From Paracoccaceae bacterium (lineage in GTDB: Bacteria > Pseudomonadota > Alphaproteobacteria > Rhodobacterales > Rhodobacteraceae), in the NCBI GenBank assembly GCA_024742405.1, contig JANSYP010000005.1, positions 232,434 to 296,433 on the forward strand: a stretch of DNA of 64,000 nucleotides, in the 5' to 3' direction. The notes under the pieces were generated by a model. It saw only the letters and a program-made list of their open reading frames with translations. It did not search any database and was not told the origin of the DNA. Shown here piece by piece: positions 7,471 to 17,355 of this stretch; position 1 is the first letter of the stretch, and each line of letters starts with the position of its first letter. The translations under genes were made by a program, and so were the position numbers.

Positions 7471-9828
7471 ATGTCTTCACGATCTGCAGCACGCGCGACC
7501 GTACAAACAGAGCCGTCACCGCCGGACGCAGAGCCCGCCCCCAAGGGTACGTCCTGCGCACAGGCGTTGGAGCGCGTAAAGGCCTCCGCCGCCGATGAGG
7601 TCGCGGGGCCGCCGGCAGCCCTGCGCGACCGCGACGAACGGTTCCCGAAACTTCTGCTCGATCCGGAGATGCGGACCTCAGAATCCGATACAGGCACACC
7701 TGTGGCGTCCGATGCGGGCGCGCCCAAGGCAGACGCGGCAGAACTGGCGCGCACGGCGGACCAAGCCGCGCCCCAGCCGGCGGAGCGCAAGGCCACGTCG
7801 CCAAAGCAAACGCTCTTTGCCAAGCGCACGAAAACCGCAACGGAAGACATGTCCGAGGACCAATCCACGGAGGGCCGCGCGACCACGACCCAACCTGCAG
7901 CTCCGCCGGGGCCAGACCCGCAACCCGCACCGCAGTCCGAGCCTGTCGCGAAGATGCCGGACGGCGACGGCAAGGGCAGCGCAGCAGTTGGTGGGACCAC
8001 GATCGACGCCAAGGCCAACCAGCCGCTCCGCCGCCAGGGCGACGGCGGCGGGGATGGCAACGGGGGCGATGGCGGCCGAGTGTTTCACAAACGCTCGCAG
8101 CCCGAGGATTTCAACCAGATGCTGCGCGACGCGCTGGCGGCGATTCGGCGCAACCTGACCTTTGTGCTGATCCTGACCTTCGCCACCAACGCGCTGATCC
8201 TCGCCATTCCGATCTATCTCTTTCAGATCAGCGACCGGGTGCTGACCAGCCGGTCCATCGACACTCTGGTGATGCTGACGGCCATCGTCGCGGGCGCGGT
8301 GATCTTTCAAGCAGTGTTCGACGCGATCCGTCGCTTCATGCTGATGCGCACCTCGGTGGAGGTGGCGGCCCGGCTCGGCGCTCCGGTCCTGAGCGCTGCG
8401 GCCCACGCGTCGCTGCACGGCACCGGGCGCGAATACCAGACCCTGGGCGATCTGCAGCAGATGCGCGGTTTTCTGGTCTCGGGCACGCTGATCTCCTTTC
8501 TCGACGTGCCCTTCGCGCCGCTTTTCATTCTGGCGATTTTCCTGGTGCATCCGGATCTTGGAATGATCGTCGTGGTCACCGCGCTGATCCTGATGGTGAT
8601 CGCCCTGATCAACCAGCGCGCGACCGCCAAACCCTTTGCCGAGGCCAACCGGGCGCAGTCCATGGCCAACCAGCATCTCGATTCGATGTCGCGCAACAGC
8701 CAGATCATCAACGCACTGGCGATGATCCCCGAAGCGGTGCGCATCTGGGGCCGCGACACCGCCGCCTCGATGACCTGGCAGGTGAAGGCCCAGGACCGCA
8801 ACGTGATGTTCGCGGCGATCTCGCGCGCGGTACGACTGCTGACGCAGATCGGGATCCTCGGCTGGGGCGCCTTTCTGGCCATCGGCGGCGAGATCACCGG
8901 CGGTATGGTCATCGCGGCCTCGATCATCGCGGGCCGTGCCTTTGCGCCCATCGAGGGGTCGATCGAAGGCTGGAACACCTTCCTGCTGACCCGCGGCGCC
9001 TACGGCCGGATCCGGCAGCTCCTGACCACCTCCGCACTGCAATATGAAAAGCTGCGTCTGCCCCGGCCCGAAGGACGGCTCGATGTGGAGCGGCTGTTGT
9101 ACGTACCGGGCGGCACCAAGCAGGTCGTGCTCAACGGCATTTCGTTTTCGCTGAAACCGGGCGAGACGCTGGCCGTGATCGGTAATTCCGGCGCCGGGAA
9201 GACAACGCTGGGCAAGACGCTGGTAGGCTCGATCCTGCCGACCTCGGGCAGCGTCCGGCTGGATCTGATGGATATCCGCAACTGGGACCCGCGCCAGTTC
9301 GGCGAGAGCATCGGCTATCTGCCCCAAGACGTTCAGCTCTTCCCCGGGACCATCAAGGACAATATCGGCCGGATGCGGTCGGACGCGACCGACACGCAGA
9401 TCCACGATGCCGCGGTTCTGGCCGATGTGCACAACATGATCGCGACGCTGCCGCAAGGCTACGAGACGGTCGTCGCCGCCGATGGATCGCCGCTTTCGGG
9501 TGGACAGAAACAGCGGATCGCGCTGGCACGGGCGTTTTTTGGCGCACCGCGCATGGTGGTCTTGGACGAGCCCAACTCCAACCTCGATGTCGCGGGGGAC
9601 AAGGCGCTCGCGCGCGCCATCGAGCAGGCCAGAACGAGCAAGATCACCGTGGTCGTGATCACTCAGAAACCCACGCTTCTCAACGTGGTCGACAAGATCA
9701 TGCTGCTGACCGATGGCCGCGTCGCGTTGTTCGGCGAACGCGAGAAGGTTCTGGCCCAGCTCAACGGCAAGAAGGCGTCCCCGCCGGAGTTGCCGGGTCA
9801 ACAGGGAGGCACGCCGAGCAATGCATGA
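7471..9828 (+). CDS. Type I secretion system permease/ATPase (PrtD-like) with long N-terminal extension
   Basis: This 785-residue inner-membrane exporter half-transporter powers type I secretion. Residues 1 to about 200 are a Pro/Ala/Asp/Lys-rich, probably disordered cytoplasmic extension ending in a Gly/Asp tract. Then comes the ABC membrane domain with hydrophobic helices beginning around NLTFVLILTFATNALILAI. The nucleotide-binding domain has Walker A (GNSGAGKTT), the signature LSGGQKQRIALARAF, and Walker B (MVVLDEPNSNLD). Relatives of PrtD/AprD are about 580 residues, so the front end is extra. The ATG at 7471 is chosen because the frame upstream lies inside the preceding gene; an AAGGGTAAGCAGGG ribosome region precedes it. 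It overlaps the adaptor gene by 8 bases. An outer-membrane TolC partner is not in the window. Confidence 0.92.
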   Translation: MSSRSAARATVQTEPSPPDAEPAPKGTSCAQALERVKASAADEVAGPPAALRDRDERFPKLLLDPEMRTSESDTGTPVASDAGAPKADAAELARTADQAAPQPAERKATSPKQTLFAKRTKTATEDMSEDQSTEGRATTTQPAAPPGPDPQPAPQSEPVAKMPDGDGKGSAAVGGTTIDAKANQPLRRQGDGGGDGNGGDGGRVFHKRSQPEDFNQMLRDALAAIRRNLTFVLILTFATNALILAIPIYLFQISDRVLTSRSIDTLVMLTAIVAGAVIFQAVFDAIRRFMLMRTSVEVAARLGAPVLSAAAHASLHGTGREYQTLGDLQQMRGFLVSGTLISFLDVPFAPLFILAIFLVHPDLGMIVVVTALILMVIALINQRATAKPFAEANRAQSMANQHLDSMSRNSQIINALAMIPEAVRIWGRDTAASMTWQVKAQDRNVMFAAISRAVRLLTQIGILGWGAFLAIGGEITGGMVIAASIIAGRAFAPIEGSIEGWNTFLLTRGAYGRIRQLLTTSALQYEKLRLPRPEGRLDVERLLYVPGGTKQVVLNGISFSLKPGETLAVIGNSGAGKTTLGKTLVGSILPTSGSVRLDLMDIRNWDPRQFGESIGYLPQDVQLFPGTIKDNIGRMRSDATDTQIHDAAVLADVHNMIATLPQGYETVVAADGSPLSGGQKQRIALARAFFGAPRMVVLDEPNSNLDVAGDKALARAIEQARTSKITVVVITQKPTLLNVVDKIMLLTDGRVALFGEREKVLAQLNGKKASPPELPGQQGGTPSNA

Positions 9829-11161
9829 GATCGCAATCCCCGAAGGTGGCCCGGTCTGGTACGCAACCGTGCCGCGGTCCATCAACCGGCTGATCTTTGT
9901 CGGGCTGACGCTGATGCTGATCTGTTTCGGCGGGTTCGGGGTCTGGGCGTTCAAGGCACCGCTCGCCGCCGCTGTTATCGCCCAGGGCAGTTTCGTCGCC
10001 ACCGGCCGCAACAAGATCGTCCAGCATCTGGAAGGCGGGATCATCGAAGAGATCCAGGTGAAAGAAGGCCAGGTCGTGCGTGCCGGCGACGTCCTGATGA
10101 GCCTCGACCAAACCTCGGCCAAGTCCAGCGAACGCGAACTGTTCGTGCGCAAAATGCGTCTTCAGGCCATGGTTGAACGGTTGCAGGCCGAGCACAGGGA
10201 ATCCGACCGGCTGGAATTCTCCGAAGAACTGCTTGCCGCAGCGGAGGATATCGAGGTGCTCTCCATTCTCGACGGACAGCACCTGAATTTCGAAGTCTCG
10301 CGAAAGACATTGCGCAACGATATCGGCCTGTTGGAGCGCAACATGCATGCACTCCAGATCCGCGAACGCGGCTACAGTGCACAATTGGAAGCGCTCACGT
10401 TGCGCTCCGAAATCCTGCAGGAGGAATACGACACCAAGATCGCGCTTTTCGACAAGGGACTCGTGCGCAAGGGAGACATCCACGCTGTTCGGAGGGTGCA
10501 GGCCGAGGCCGAAGGGCAGCTCGCGCGTCTGCGCGCGGAAGTCGACGAGACAAGCGAGATGCTGCTCAAGCACGAGGAACAGATCTCGCGCACCAAGTCG
10601 GCCTACCGGCAGGCCGCCCTCGAAGAGCTGGGCGGGATCGAGGCAGAGCTGGAAAGCGTACGGGAAAAGATCCGCCAGGCGCGCAGCGTTCTGAACCGCG
10701 CCGTGGTCCGCGCCCCGGTGTCGGGCACCGTGGTCCGCCTGCATTATCACACGCCGGGCGGCGTCATCGAGACCGGCGAGCCGATTGCCGAGATCCTGCC
10801 CGCCGACGCCCCGCTGATCATCGAAGCGCAGATCCCCCGCACCGACATCGACACCGTGACCAGCGGCCAGGACGCCACCGTCCGGCTCTCGGCTTTGAAC
10901 CAGCGGACAACGCCGGTTCTGACGGGCAAGGTGTTCTACGTCTCGGCGGACTCGCTGCTCGAGGAACAGGGAGGCATTCCGCAGGAGGTCTATCTCGCGC
11001 GGGTCTCGATCGCGCCGGAGGAACTCGAGCGGGTGCGCGGCTTCGTCCCGACCCCCGGCATGCCTGCCGAGATCATGATCCAGACCGAGGAACGTACCTT
11101 CGCGGCGTACATCGCGAAACCCATCACCGACAGCATGTCTCGCGCCTTCCGCGAACACTGA
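9821..11161 (+). CDS. HlyD-family type I secretion periplasmic adaptor
   Basis: This 446-residue membrane-fusion protein links the ABC exporter to an outer-membrane channel. It has a short cytoplasmic N-terminus, one membrane helix (residues about 20-43, INRLIFVGLTLMLICFGGFG), a biotinyl-lipoyl-like segment (GGIIEEIQVKEGQVVRAGDVL), a long coiled-coil hairpin rich in Glu, Arg and Leu (about 100-300), and a C-terminal beta-barrel region with APVSGTVVRLHYHTPGGVI. The ATG at 9821 overlaps the end of the ATPase gene, as is usual for this pair. It completes the export machinery for the repeat-protein operon. The following 292 bp hold no gene that I can support. Confidence 0.92.
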   Translation: MHEIAIPEGGPVWYATVPRSINRLIFVGLTLMLICFGGFGVWAFKAPLAAAVIAQGSFVATGRNKIVQHLEGGIIEEIQVKEGQVVRAGDVLMSLDQTSAKSSERELFVRKMRLQAMVERLQAEHRESDRLEFSEELLAAAEDIEVLSILDGQHLNFEVSRKTLRNDIGLLERNMHALQIRERGYSAQLEALTLRSEILQEEYDTKIALFDKGLVRKGDIHAVRRVQAEAEGQLARLRAEVDETSEMLLKHEEQISRTKSAYRQAALEELGGIEAELESVREKIRQARSVLNRAVVRAPVSGTVVRLHYHTPGGVIETGEPIAEILPADAPLIIEAQIPRTDIDTVTSGQDATVRLSALNQRTTPVLTGKVFYVSADSLLEEQGGIPQEVYLARVSIAPEELERVRGFVPTPGMPAEIMIQTEERTFAAYIAKPITDSMSRAFREH

Positions 11162-11453
11162 CACTTAGAACGGGGACTTTCCGGGCCCTTGTAGCCCTGC
11201 TTGAACCGCACCTGTTCGCTGGTCCACGTCGGTCATGCGACGCCAGAACGCGGCATTCGCAGATCGCCTTCGGCACCAATGCCATAGCGTCTCCGCGGCA
11301 CAAGCGGGCGAGGGTTCACGCCTGTCCGCGAGGCCATTGGCCAAAGTCGGAGGCTTGCCCCCGCGACGACACGGCCCGCGCACACATGCTAGGCCAGCGC
11401 AACCGGGGATACTATGTGATGGCGACCGGCCTATCGATGGAGCCCGAGCCACA

Positions 11454-12137
11454 ATGCCCGATACCGACCTCGTCATCTTCGACTGCGATGGCGTCCTGAT
11501 CGACAGCGAAGCGATCAGCGCACGCATGCTTGTGGCCGAGATGACCCAACGCGGAATTTCCATCGATCTTGACTACGTCGCGCGGCATTTTCTGGGGCGC
11601 AGCTACCCGGTCGTGCTGTCGACGATTCGCAAGGACTTCAATGTCGATCTGCCGGAAAGCTTCGAGCCGGACTACCGGCGCCGCCTGCTGGAGACGTTTG
11701 AGACCGAACTCACGATCATGCCCGACATTCTGGACGTTCTGCTGGAGCTCGACCGTCCCTTTTGCCTCGCCACGAGCTCCAGTGCGCCGCGGGTGAAACG
11801 CTCTCTCGAAATCGTCGGGCTAGATGCGCTCTTTGCCGACCGGATCACCACAGCCTCCGAGGTCGCCCATGGCAAACCCGCGCCCGATCTGTTCCTGCGC
11901 GCCGCCCAGAAAATGTCCGTTCCTGCTGACCGGACCCTCGTCATCGAAGACAGTGCCAACGGAGTGGCGGCCGCCCGCGCCGCAGGGATGCGGGTCTGGC
12001 AGTTCTTTGGCGGCACCCACCTGCGCAACCTCGCCGACACCACAGCCATCGCCGGCGGTGCGGACCGTGAATTTGCGTCATTTGCGGAATTCTTTACCCT
12101 CGCGCCCGAACTGAGAAAGCGTCCGAGCACTCCATGA
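11454..12137 (+). CDS. HAD-family phosphatase of the polyol operon
   Basis: This 227-residue HAD-superfamily hydrolase of the beta-phosphoglucomutase-like subfamily has motif I FDCDGVLIDSE (nucleophile Asp and acid Asp), motif II as LATSSSAP, a conserved Lys in HGKPAPDLFL, and motif IV VIEDSANGV. Such enzymes remove phosphate from sugar or polyol phosphates. It is the first gene of the polyol block and overlaps the next gene by 4 bases, so it probably acts on a polyol or hexose phosphate. The exact substrate cannot be read from sequence. The ATG at 11454 starts directly at the first domain strand, whereas the frame upstream has no protein-like content. Confidence 0.88.
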   Translation: MPDTDLVIFDCDGVLIDSEAISARMLVAEMTQRGISIDLDYVARHFLGRSYPVVLSTIRKDFNVDLPESFEPDYRRRLLETFETELTIMPDILDVLLELDRPFCLATSSSAPRVKRSLEIVGLDALFADRITTASEVAHGKPAPDLFLRAAQKMSVPADRTLVIEDSANGVAAARAAGMRVWQFFGGTHLRNLADTTAIAGGADREFASFAEFFTLAPELRKRPSTP

Positions 12138-13096
12138 CAGATCAAAAACCCCCGTTGCCCGATGCGACTCCGCTCGACGATGCCGCGCGTGCCGCCTGGC
12201 TCTATTACGTCGCCGGCAAGACCCAGGATCAGATCGCGCAGGAGTTGGGGATCTCGCGACAACGCGCCCAGCGGCTGGTGTCGAAGGCGGTTGCCGAGGG
12301 GCTGATCCATGTCCGGCTGGAGCACCCCGTCGCGCGCTGCATGGAGCTCGAGGCGGCGCTGAGCGACACCTTCGGGCTCAAGCGCTGCCGTGTCGCACTG
12401 GGGCTCGGCGCCGGTGCGGATCCGATCGGCGCACTCGCCCCGGTTGCTGCCGCAGAGCTGGAGCGCGTGCTGTCGGCGTCCGATCCGCGGGTCGTTGCGG
12501 TGGGCACCGGACGAACCCTGCGCGCCATGGCCGAGGAACTGCGCCCGATGCTCTGCCCGCAGCACCGTATCGTGTCGCTTAATGGCAATATCGCGCCAGA
12601 CGGCTCGGCCTCCTTCTTCGACGTGATCATGCGGATCGCGGACAAGGTACGGGCGGCGCACTATCCCATGCCGCTGCCGGTGATTGCCTCCTCGCTGGAA
12701 GAGCGCGACCTTTTCTTTTCGCTACCGCCCGTGCACCGGGCCCGCGAAATCGCCCAGAATGCCGACGTGGTTCTGGTCGGGGTGGGCGAGATGCTCGAAG
12801 AACCGCCGCTCCTTAAGGACGGCTTTCTGGACCGCGAGGAACTGGACGAGATGCGTGCCGCCGGCGCGATCGGCGAAATCGCGGGGTGGGCATATGATTC
12901 TGCGGGCCGGTACCTGACCTGCGGGACCAACACACGGACCGCGGGCGTGCGGGTCGATCCGTCTGACGACCGGGTGACCTTGGGAATCGCCGCTGGAGAG
13001 ACGAAACGCGCGCCCTTGCTCGCGGCCCTCCGGGGCCGGCTGATCAACGGAATGATCACAGACGAAGAGACCGCAACCGCCCTGCTGAACGCGTGA
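12134..13096 (+). CDS. smoC: SorC/DeoR-type sugar-binding transcriptional regulator
   Basis: This 320-residue regulator has an N-terminal helix-turn-helix (KTQDQIAQELGISRQRAQRLVSKAVAEGLI, residues about 29-58) and a C-terminal SorC sugar-binding domain of the phosphosugar isomerase-like fold, with VVAVGTGRTLRAM and a late GTNTRTAGVRVDP segment. The start ATGA overlaps the stop of the HAD gene. It lies immediately upstream of the polyol transporter, and the gap to that operon carries a clear 20-bp operator-like palindrome. It is the probable polyol-responsive regulator, matching smoC of the Rhodobacter sorbitol/mannitol locus. The symbol is by context and similarity of architecture. Confidence 0.88.
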   Translation: MTDQKPPLPDATPLDDAARAAWLYYVAGKTQDQIAQELGISRQRAQRLVSKAVAEGLIHVRLEHPVARCMELEAALSDTFGLKRCRVALGLGAGADPIGALAPVAAAELERVLSASDPRVVAVGTGRTLRAMAEELRPMLCPQHRIVSLNGNIAPDGSASFFDVIMRIADKVRAAHYPMPLPVIASSLEERDLFFSLPPVHRAREIAQNADVVLVGVGEMLEEPPLLKDGFLDREELDEMRAAGAIGEIAGWAYDSAGRYLTCGTNTRTAGVRVDPSDDRVTLGIAAGETKRAPLLAALRGRLINGMITDEETATALLNA

Positions 13097-13133
13097 GCCC
13101 GAGCGTCTGACCGTGAGCCGTCGACCGAAAAGG

Positions 13134-13190
13134 TTGACAAGAGCACACTAGTTGTGGGCAAATGCTCACAAGATAAATAAGTGCTCATCA
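13134..13190 (+). promoter_or_regulatory. Promoter and operator of the polyol transport operon
   Basis: A consensus -35 box TTGACA lies at 13134-13139, with a weak -10 candidate (GCAAAT, 13158-13163) 18 bases on. Overlapping it is TTGTGGGCAAATGCTCACAA at 13152-13171, which matches its own reverse complement at 16 of 20 positions. Further TGCTCA or GAGCA half-sites lie at 13141 and about 13182. This is the expected arrangement for a SorC-type regulator site controlling the operon that starts at 13202. Confidence 0.7.
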
Positions 13191-13201
13191 GGGAGGATAT
13201 C

Positions 13202-14509
13202 ATGGGCATTCGTCAACGGGCGCTTCTAAGCGCCTGTGCCACCGTTGCATTGACAACGGTCGCCAGCGCTCAAAGCACGATCACCATCGCCACCGTCAAT
13301 AACGGCGACATGATCCGGATGCAGAGCTACACGGATCAGTTCACCGAAGCGACCGGGATCGATGTCGAGTGGGTGACCCTCGAAGAAAACGTTCTGCGCC
13401 AGCGAGTGACCACCGACATCACCACCAAGGGCGGTCAGTTCGACATCATGACCATCGGCATGTACGAGACGCCGATCTGGGGCGCGAACGGCTGGCTCTT
13501 GCCGCTCGACAATCTGTCCGCAGAGTACGATGTCGAGGATATCCTTCCCGCCATGCGCGCAGGCCTGAGCAAGGACGGAACGCTCTATGCCGCGCCGTTC
13601 TATGGCGAAAGCTCGATGATCATGTACCGGACGGACCTGATGGAAGCCGCCGGGCTGGAAATGCCCGATGCGCCGACATGGGAATTCGTCCGCGAGGCGG
13701 CCGCGGCGATGACCGACCGCGACAACGACATCAATGGGATCTGCCTGCGCGGCAAAGCCGGCTGGGGCGAGGGCGGTGCCTTCATCACGGTCACAGCCAA
13801 CTCATTTGGGGCGCGCTGGTTCGATGAAAACTGGCAGGCGCAATTCGACCAGCCCGAGTGGAATGAGGCTCTGACCTTCTTCACCGAGTTGATGGAAGAG
13901 TCGGGACCAGCCGGCTATGCGACGAACGGTTTCAACGAAAACCTGTCGCTCTTCCAGCAGGGCAAGTGCGGCATGTGGATCGACGCAACCGTCGCAGCCT
14001 CGTTCGTGACCAATCCTGACGATTCCACTGTCGCGGACAAGGTCGGTTTCGCCCTCGCACCGAACAAGGAAGGTGTCGACAAGCGTGCCAACTGGCTCTG
14101 GGCCTGGGCGCTGGCGATCCCGGCGGGCACCCAGCAGGCCGACGCGGCCAAGCAGTTTATCGAGTGGGCAACGTCGAAGGACTATATCGAGCTTGTGGCC
14201 GAGACCGAAGGCTGGGCCAACGTTCCTCCGGGCGCGCGTTCCTCCCTTTATGAGACTCCGGAGTACCAGGAGGTGCCCTTCGCGCAAAAGACGCTCGACT
14301 CGATCCTTTCGTCGGATCCGACCAACCCCACGGTTCAGCCGGTGCCGTATGTTGGGATCCAGTTCGTGGCGATTCCGGAGTTCGCTGGTATCGCCACGCA
14401 GGTGAGCCAGGAGTTCTCGGCCGCCTATGCGGGCCAGCAGACGGTAGAAGAAGCGCTCGAGAAGGCGCAGGCTATCACCACTGAAGAAATGGAAGCCGCA
14501 GGCTACTGA
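13202..14509 (+). CDS. smoE: Polyol ABC transporter substrate-binding protein
   Basis: This 435-residue extracellular solute-binding protein of the MalE-like family 1 has a Sec signal peptide (residues 1-23, ending ASA before QSTIT). The mature region contains the family's typical segments, such as FDIMTIGMYETPIWG and YAAPFYGESSMIMYRTDLM. It delivers sorbitol, mannitol or a related polyol to the SmoFG permease. The ATG at 13202 has a GGGAGGA ribosome site; an in-frame ATG at 13181 would add seven residues before the signal peptide and is less likely. It is the first gene downstream of the operator. Identification as polyol-specific rests on the operon, which also carries mannitol dehydrogenase. 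Confidence 0.92.
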   Translation: MGIRQRALLSACATVALTTVASAQSTITIATVNNGDMIRMQSYTDQFTEATGIDVEWVTLEENVLRQRVTTDITTKGGQFDIMTIGMYETPIWGANGWLLPLDNLSAEYDVEDILPAMRAGLSKDGTLYAAPFYGESSMIMYRTDLMEAAGLEMPDAPTWEFVREAAAAMTDRDNDINGICLRGKAGWGEGGAFITVTANSFGARWFDENWQAQFDQPEWNEALTFFTELMEESGPAGYATNGFNENLSLFQQGKCGMWIDATVAASFVTNPDDSTVADKVGFALAPNKEGVDKRANWLWAWALAIPAGTQQADAAKQFIEWATSKDYIELVAETEGWANVPPGARSSLYETPEYQEVPFAQKTLDSILSSDPTNPTVQPVPYVGIQFVAIPEFAGIATQVSQEFSAAYAGQQTVEEALEKAQAITTEEMEAAGY

Positions 14510-14522
14510 GGCATCCTCCCGG

Positions 14523-14550
14523 CCGGGGGGCGGCGTATGCTGCCTCCCGG
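14523..14550 (+). terminator. Intercistronic hairpin after smoE
   Basis: A 12-bp stem (14523-14534 with 14539-14550, two G-U pairs, 4-base loop GTAT) is followed shortly by TTTT at 14557. Such hairpins after the binding-protein gene usually stabilise that part of the message and reduce read-through into the permease genes. Confidence 0.65.
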
Positions 14551-14627
14551 ATCAAGTTTTACGATCCTTTCTCTAGGTGCAGTTCCGCTCGGGCAGACGC
14601 AGAGTCTGTCAACGAAGGAGGTTTGCC

Positions 14628-15497
14628 ATGGCGACCCAACATTCCCGATCCGCCGCTCGATTGATGATGGCGCCAGCAGTCTTCCTGCTTCTTGTCTGGA
14701 TGCTCGTGCCGCTGACAATGACGCTCTATTTCTCGTTCCGGAACTACTTTCCGTTACGCCCGGACCGTCTGCCCAGTTGGGCCGGCTTCGACAACTACGT
14801 CCGTTTCGTTACCTCCAGCGCGTTTTGGCCTAGCGTTCAGACAACGCTCGTCATTGTCGGGGGCGTTCTTGTGATCACGGTGGTACTCGGGGTGCTTCTC
14901 GCGATCCTCCTGAACCAGCCGATGTGGGGTCAGGGCGCTGTGCGCATCCTGGTCATCGCACCGTTCTTCGTCATGCCAACCGTTTCGGCGCTGGTCTGGA
15001 AGAACATGTTCATGGATCCCACAAACGGTCTGTTAGCCTATCTCTGGCGATTCTTCGGGGCTGAGCCGGTCGTCTGGCTGAGCGATGTCCCGATGACATC
15101 GATCGTTATGATCGTCTCCTGGCAGTGGCTGCCTTTTGCGACGCTCATTCTGCTTACGGCAATCCAGTCACTCGACAGCGAACAGCTCGAGGCGGCGGAA
15201 ATGGACGGCGCACAGCCACTGGCGCGGTTCGGGTACATCACCCTGCCCCACCTAAGCCGCGCAATCACCATCGTCATTTTGATCCAGACGATCTTCCTGC
15301 TGGCAATCTTCGCGGAAATCTTCGTGACCACCGGCGGGGCCTTCGGAACCCGGACGCTGACCTACCTGATCTACCAGCGCGTTCTGGAGAGCCAGAATGT
15401 CGGCTTGGGATCCGCGGGCGGTGTCTATGCGATCATCCTAGCCAATATCGTTGCCATCTTCCTGATGCGCATCGTCGGCAAGAACCTGGACGCGTGA
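14628..15497 (+). CDS. smoF: Polyol ABC transporter permease 1
   Basis: This 289-residue MalF-type inner-membrane permease has about six hydrophobic helices, beginning [25 protein letters not shown]. The EAA loop is clear near residue 200: [23 protein letters not shown], which contacts the ATPase. The ATG at 14628 has a strong GAAGGAGGT ribosome site; an ORF start at 14577 would add 17 residues with no homology-like character. It pairs with the next gene to form the membrane channel. Confidence 0.93.
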   Translation: MATQHSRSAARLMMAPAVFLLLVWMLVPLTMTLYFSFRNYFPLRPDRLPSWAGFDNYVRFVTSSAFWPSVQTTLVIVGGVLVITVVLGVLLAILLNQPMWGQGAVRILVIAPFFVMPTVSALVWKNMFMDPTNGLLAYLWRFFGAEPVVWLSDVPMTSIVMIVSWQWLPFATLILLTAIQSLDSEQLEAAEMDGAQPLARFGYITLPHLSRAITIVILIQTIFLLAIFAEIFVTTGGAFGTRTLTYLIYQRVLESQNVGLGSAGGVYAIILANIVAIFLMRIVGKNLDA

Positions 15498-15508
15498 GGA
15501 GATAACCC

Positions 15509-16339
15509 ATGGCACGTTCGGTCACCACTCAACGCAAGGCGATCAACACTGCGATCGCCTGGACCATCGGTCTACTGATCTTCTTCCCGATCCTCTGGAC
15601 CATCCTGACCAGCTTCAAAACCGAGGCTCAGGCGATCAGCGACCCTCCGGTCTTCCTGGCCTTCGACTGGACCCTGGAGAACTATGGGGTCGTGATGGAG
15701 CGCTCAAACTACGCGCGCTTCCTCTGGAACTCGATCATCATCGCCGGTGGTTCGACCATACTGGGGATTATCATCGCGATCCCGGCCGCCTGGTCGATGG
15801 CCTTCGTGCCCTCGAAGCGCACCAAGGACATCCTTCTCTGGATGCTGTCGACCAAGATGCTTCCGGCGGTCGGCGTGCTCTACCCGATCTACCTGATCTT
15901 CATCGAACTCGGCCTTCTGGACACGCGCTTCGGCCTGACCATCGTGATCATGCTGATCAACCTGCCGATCATTGTCTGGATGCTCTACACCTACTTCAAG
16001 GAGATCCCGGGCGAGATCCTCGAGGCTGCGCGAATGGACGGGGCGACGTTGCGGGAGGAAGTGCTCTATATTCTCACGCCCATGGCAATCCCCGGAATTG
16101 CCTCGACGCTCCTTCTCAACGTCATCCTGGCCTGGAACGAGGCGTTCTGGACACTCAACCTCACCGCGGTCGATGCCGCACCGCTTACCGCCTTCATTGC
16201 CAGCTATTCGAGCCCCGAGGGTCTGTTCTACGCCAAGCTGAGCGCGGCTTCGACCATGGCCATCGCTCCGATCCTTATCCTGGGCTGGTTCAGCCAGAAA
16301 CAACTCGTCAGCGGCCTGACCTTCGGCGCCGTCAAATAG
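15509..16339 (+). CDS. smoG: Polyol ABC transporter permease 2
   Basis: This 276-residue MalG-type permease has six predicted membrane helices and an EAA loop at [23 protein letters not shown]. Typical family segments include [18 protein letters not shown] and the C-terminal GLTFGAVK. It starts 11 bases after smoF with a GAGGAGA ribosome site and forms the second half of the polyol channel. Confidence 0.93.
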   Translation: MARSVTTQRKAINTAIAWTIGLLIFFPILWTILTSFKTEAQAISDPPVFLAFDWTLENYGVVMERSNYARFLWNSIIIAGGSTILGIIIAIPAAWSMAFVPSKRTKDILLWMLSTKMLPAVGVLYPIYLIFIELGLLDTRFGLTIVIMLINLPIIVWMLYTYFKEIPGEILEAARMDGATLREEVLYILTPMAIPGIASTLLLNVILAWNEAFWTLNLTAVDAAPLTAFIASYSSPEGLFYAKLSAASTMAIAPILILGWFSQKQLVSGLTFGAVK

Positions 16340-16350
16340 GGGAAACAGAG

Positions 16351-17355
16351 ATGGGACGTATCCAACTCGAAAAAGTGAGTAAGAGCTTCGGGGATGTCGA
16401 AGTGATCCCCCCGCTTGATCTGGAGATCGAAGATGGCGAGTTCGTGGTGTTTGTCGGCCCATCGGGCTGCGGCAAGTCCACCTTGCTGCGCCTGATCGCC
16501 GGGCTCGAAGACGTCACAAGCGGCGCCATCAAGATCGATGGTCAGGACGCGACGGACACGCCGCCGGCCAAGCGTAGGCTTGCCATGGTGTTTCAAAGCT
16601 ATGCGCTCTACCCGCATATGTCGGTACGCAAGAACATCGCCTTTCCGCTAAAAATGGCGGGAATGGACCAGGCCGAACAGGATCGCCGGATCGACGGTGC
16701 GGCCAAGGTGCTGAACCTGACCGACTATATCGACCGCCGACCCGGGCAGCTTTCGGGCGGTCAGCGTCAGCGCGTCGCCATTGGCCGCGCCATCGTGCGC
16801 GAACCGGCGGCCTTTCTGTTCGACGAGCCGCTCTCGAACCTCGATGCAGCTCTGCGTGTCGGCATGCGGCTGGAGATCTCCGAACTGCACGAACGGCTCA
16901 AGACGACGATGATCTACGTCACCCACGACCAGGTCGAAGCCATGACCATGGCTGACAAAATCGTCGTGCTGCGCGCGGGGAATATCGAGCAGGTCGGATC
17001 GCCGCTGGAGCTGTACCGCAATCCGCGCAACCTGTTCGTGTCGGGCTTCATCGGCTCGCCCAAGATGAACCACATCTCCGGCGACGAGGCAGCCAAGCAT
17101 GGCGCCACGACGATCGGCATTCGCCCTGAGCATATCGATGTGTCTGCGACCGAAGGGTTGTGGAAGGGGCGCGTCGGCGTCTCGGAACATCTCGGCTCCG
17201 ACACGTTCTTTTATGTCCATGACACCGGTTTGGCCGACGATATGACCGTACGGGTCAGCGGTGAGTTCGAACTGCATGCCGGCGACGACGTCTATCTGAC
17301 GCCGCGCTCCGAGATGCTCCACAAGTTCGATGCCGACGGATTGCGCATGTCATGA
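16351..17355 (+). CDS. smoK: Polyol ABC transporter ATP-binding protein
   Basis: This 334-residue MalK/UgpC-type ATPase has Walker A (GPSGCGKST), Q-loop ([13 protein letters not shown]), signature ([15 protein letters not shown]), Walker B ([11 protein letters not shown]), switch His in [10 protein letters not shown], and a C-terminal TOBE/OB regulatory domain from about residue 240 with GIRPEHIDV. It energises SmoFG. Its stop overlaps the ATG of the disrupted sorbitol dehydrogenase remnant (ATGA), showing that the ancestral operon continued into that gene. Confidence 0.93.
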   Translation: MGRIQLEKVSKSFGDVEVIPPLDLEIEDGEFVVFVGPSGCGKSTLLRLIAGLEDVTSGAIKIDGQDATDTPPAKRRLAMVFQSYALYPHMSVRKNIAFPLKMAGMDQAEQDRRIDGAAKVLNLTDYIDRRPGQLSGGQRQRVAIGRAIVREPAAFLFDEPLSNLDAALRVGMRLEISELHERLKTTMIYVTHDQVEAMTMADKIVVLRAGNIEQVGSPLELYRNPRNLFVSGFIGSPKMNHISGDEAAKHGATTIGIRPEHIDVSATEGLWKGRVGVSEHLGSDTFFYVHDTGLADDMTVRVSGEFELHAGDDVYLTPRSEMLHKFDADGLRMS

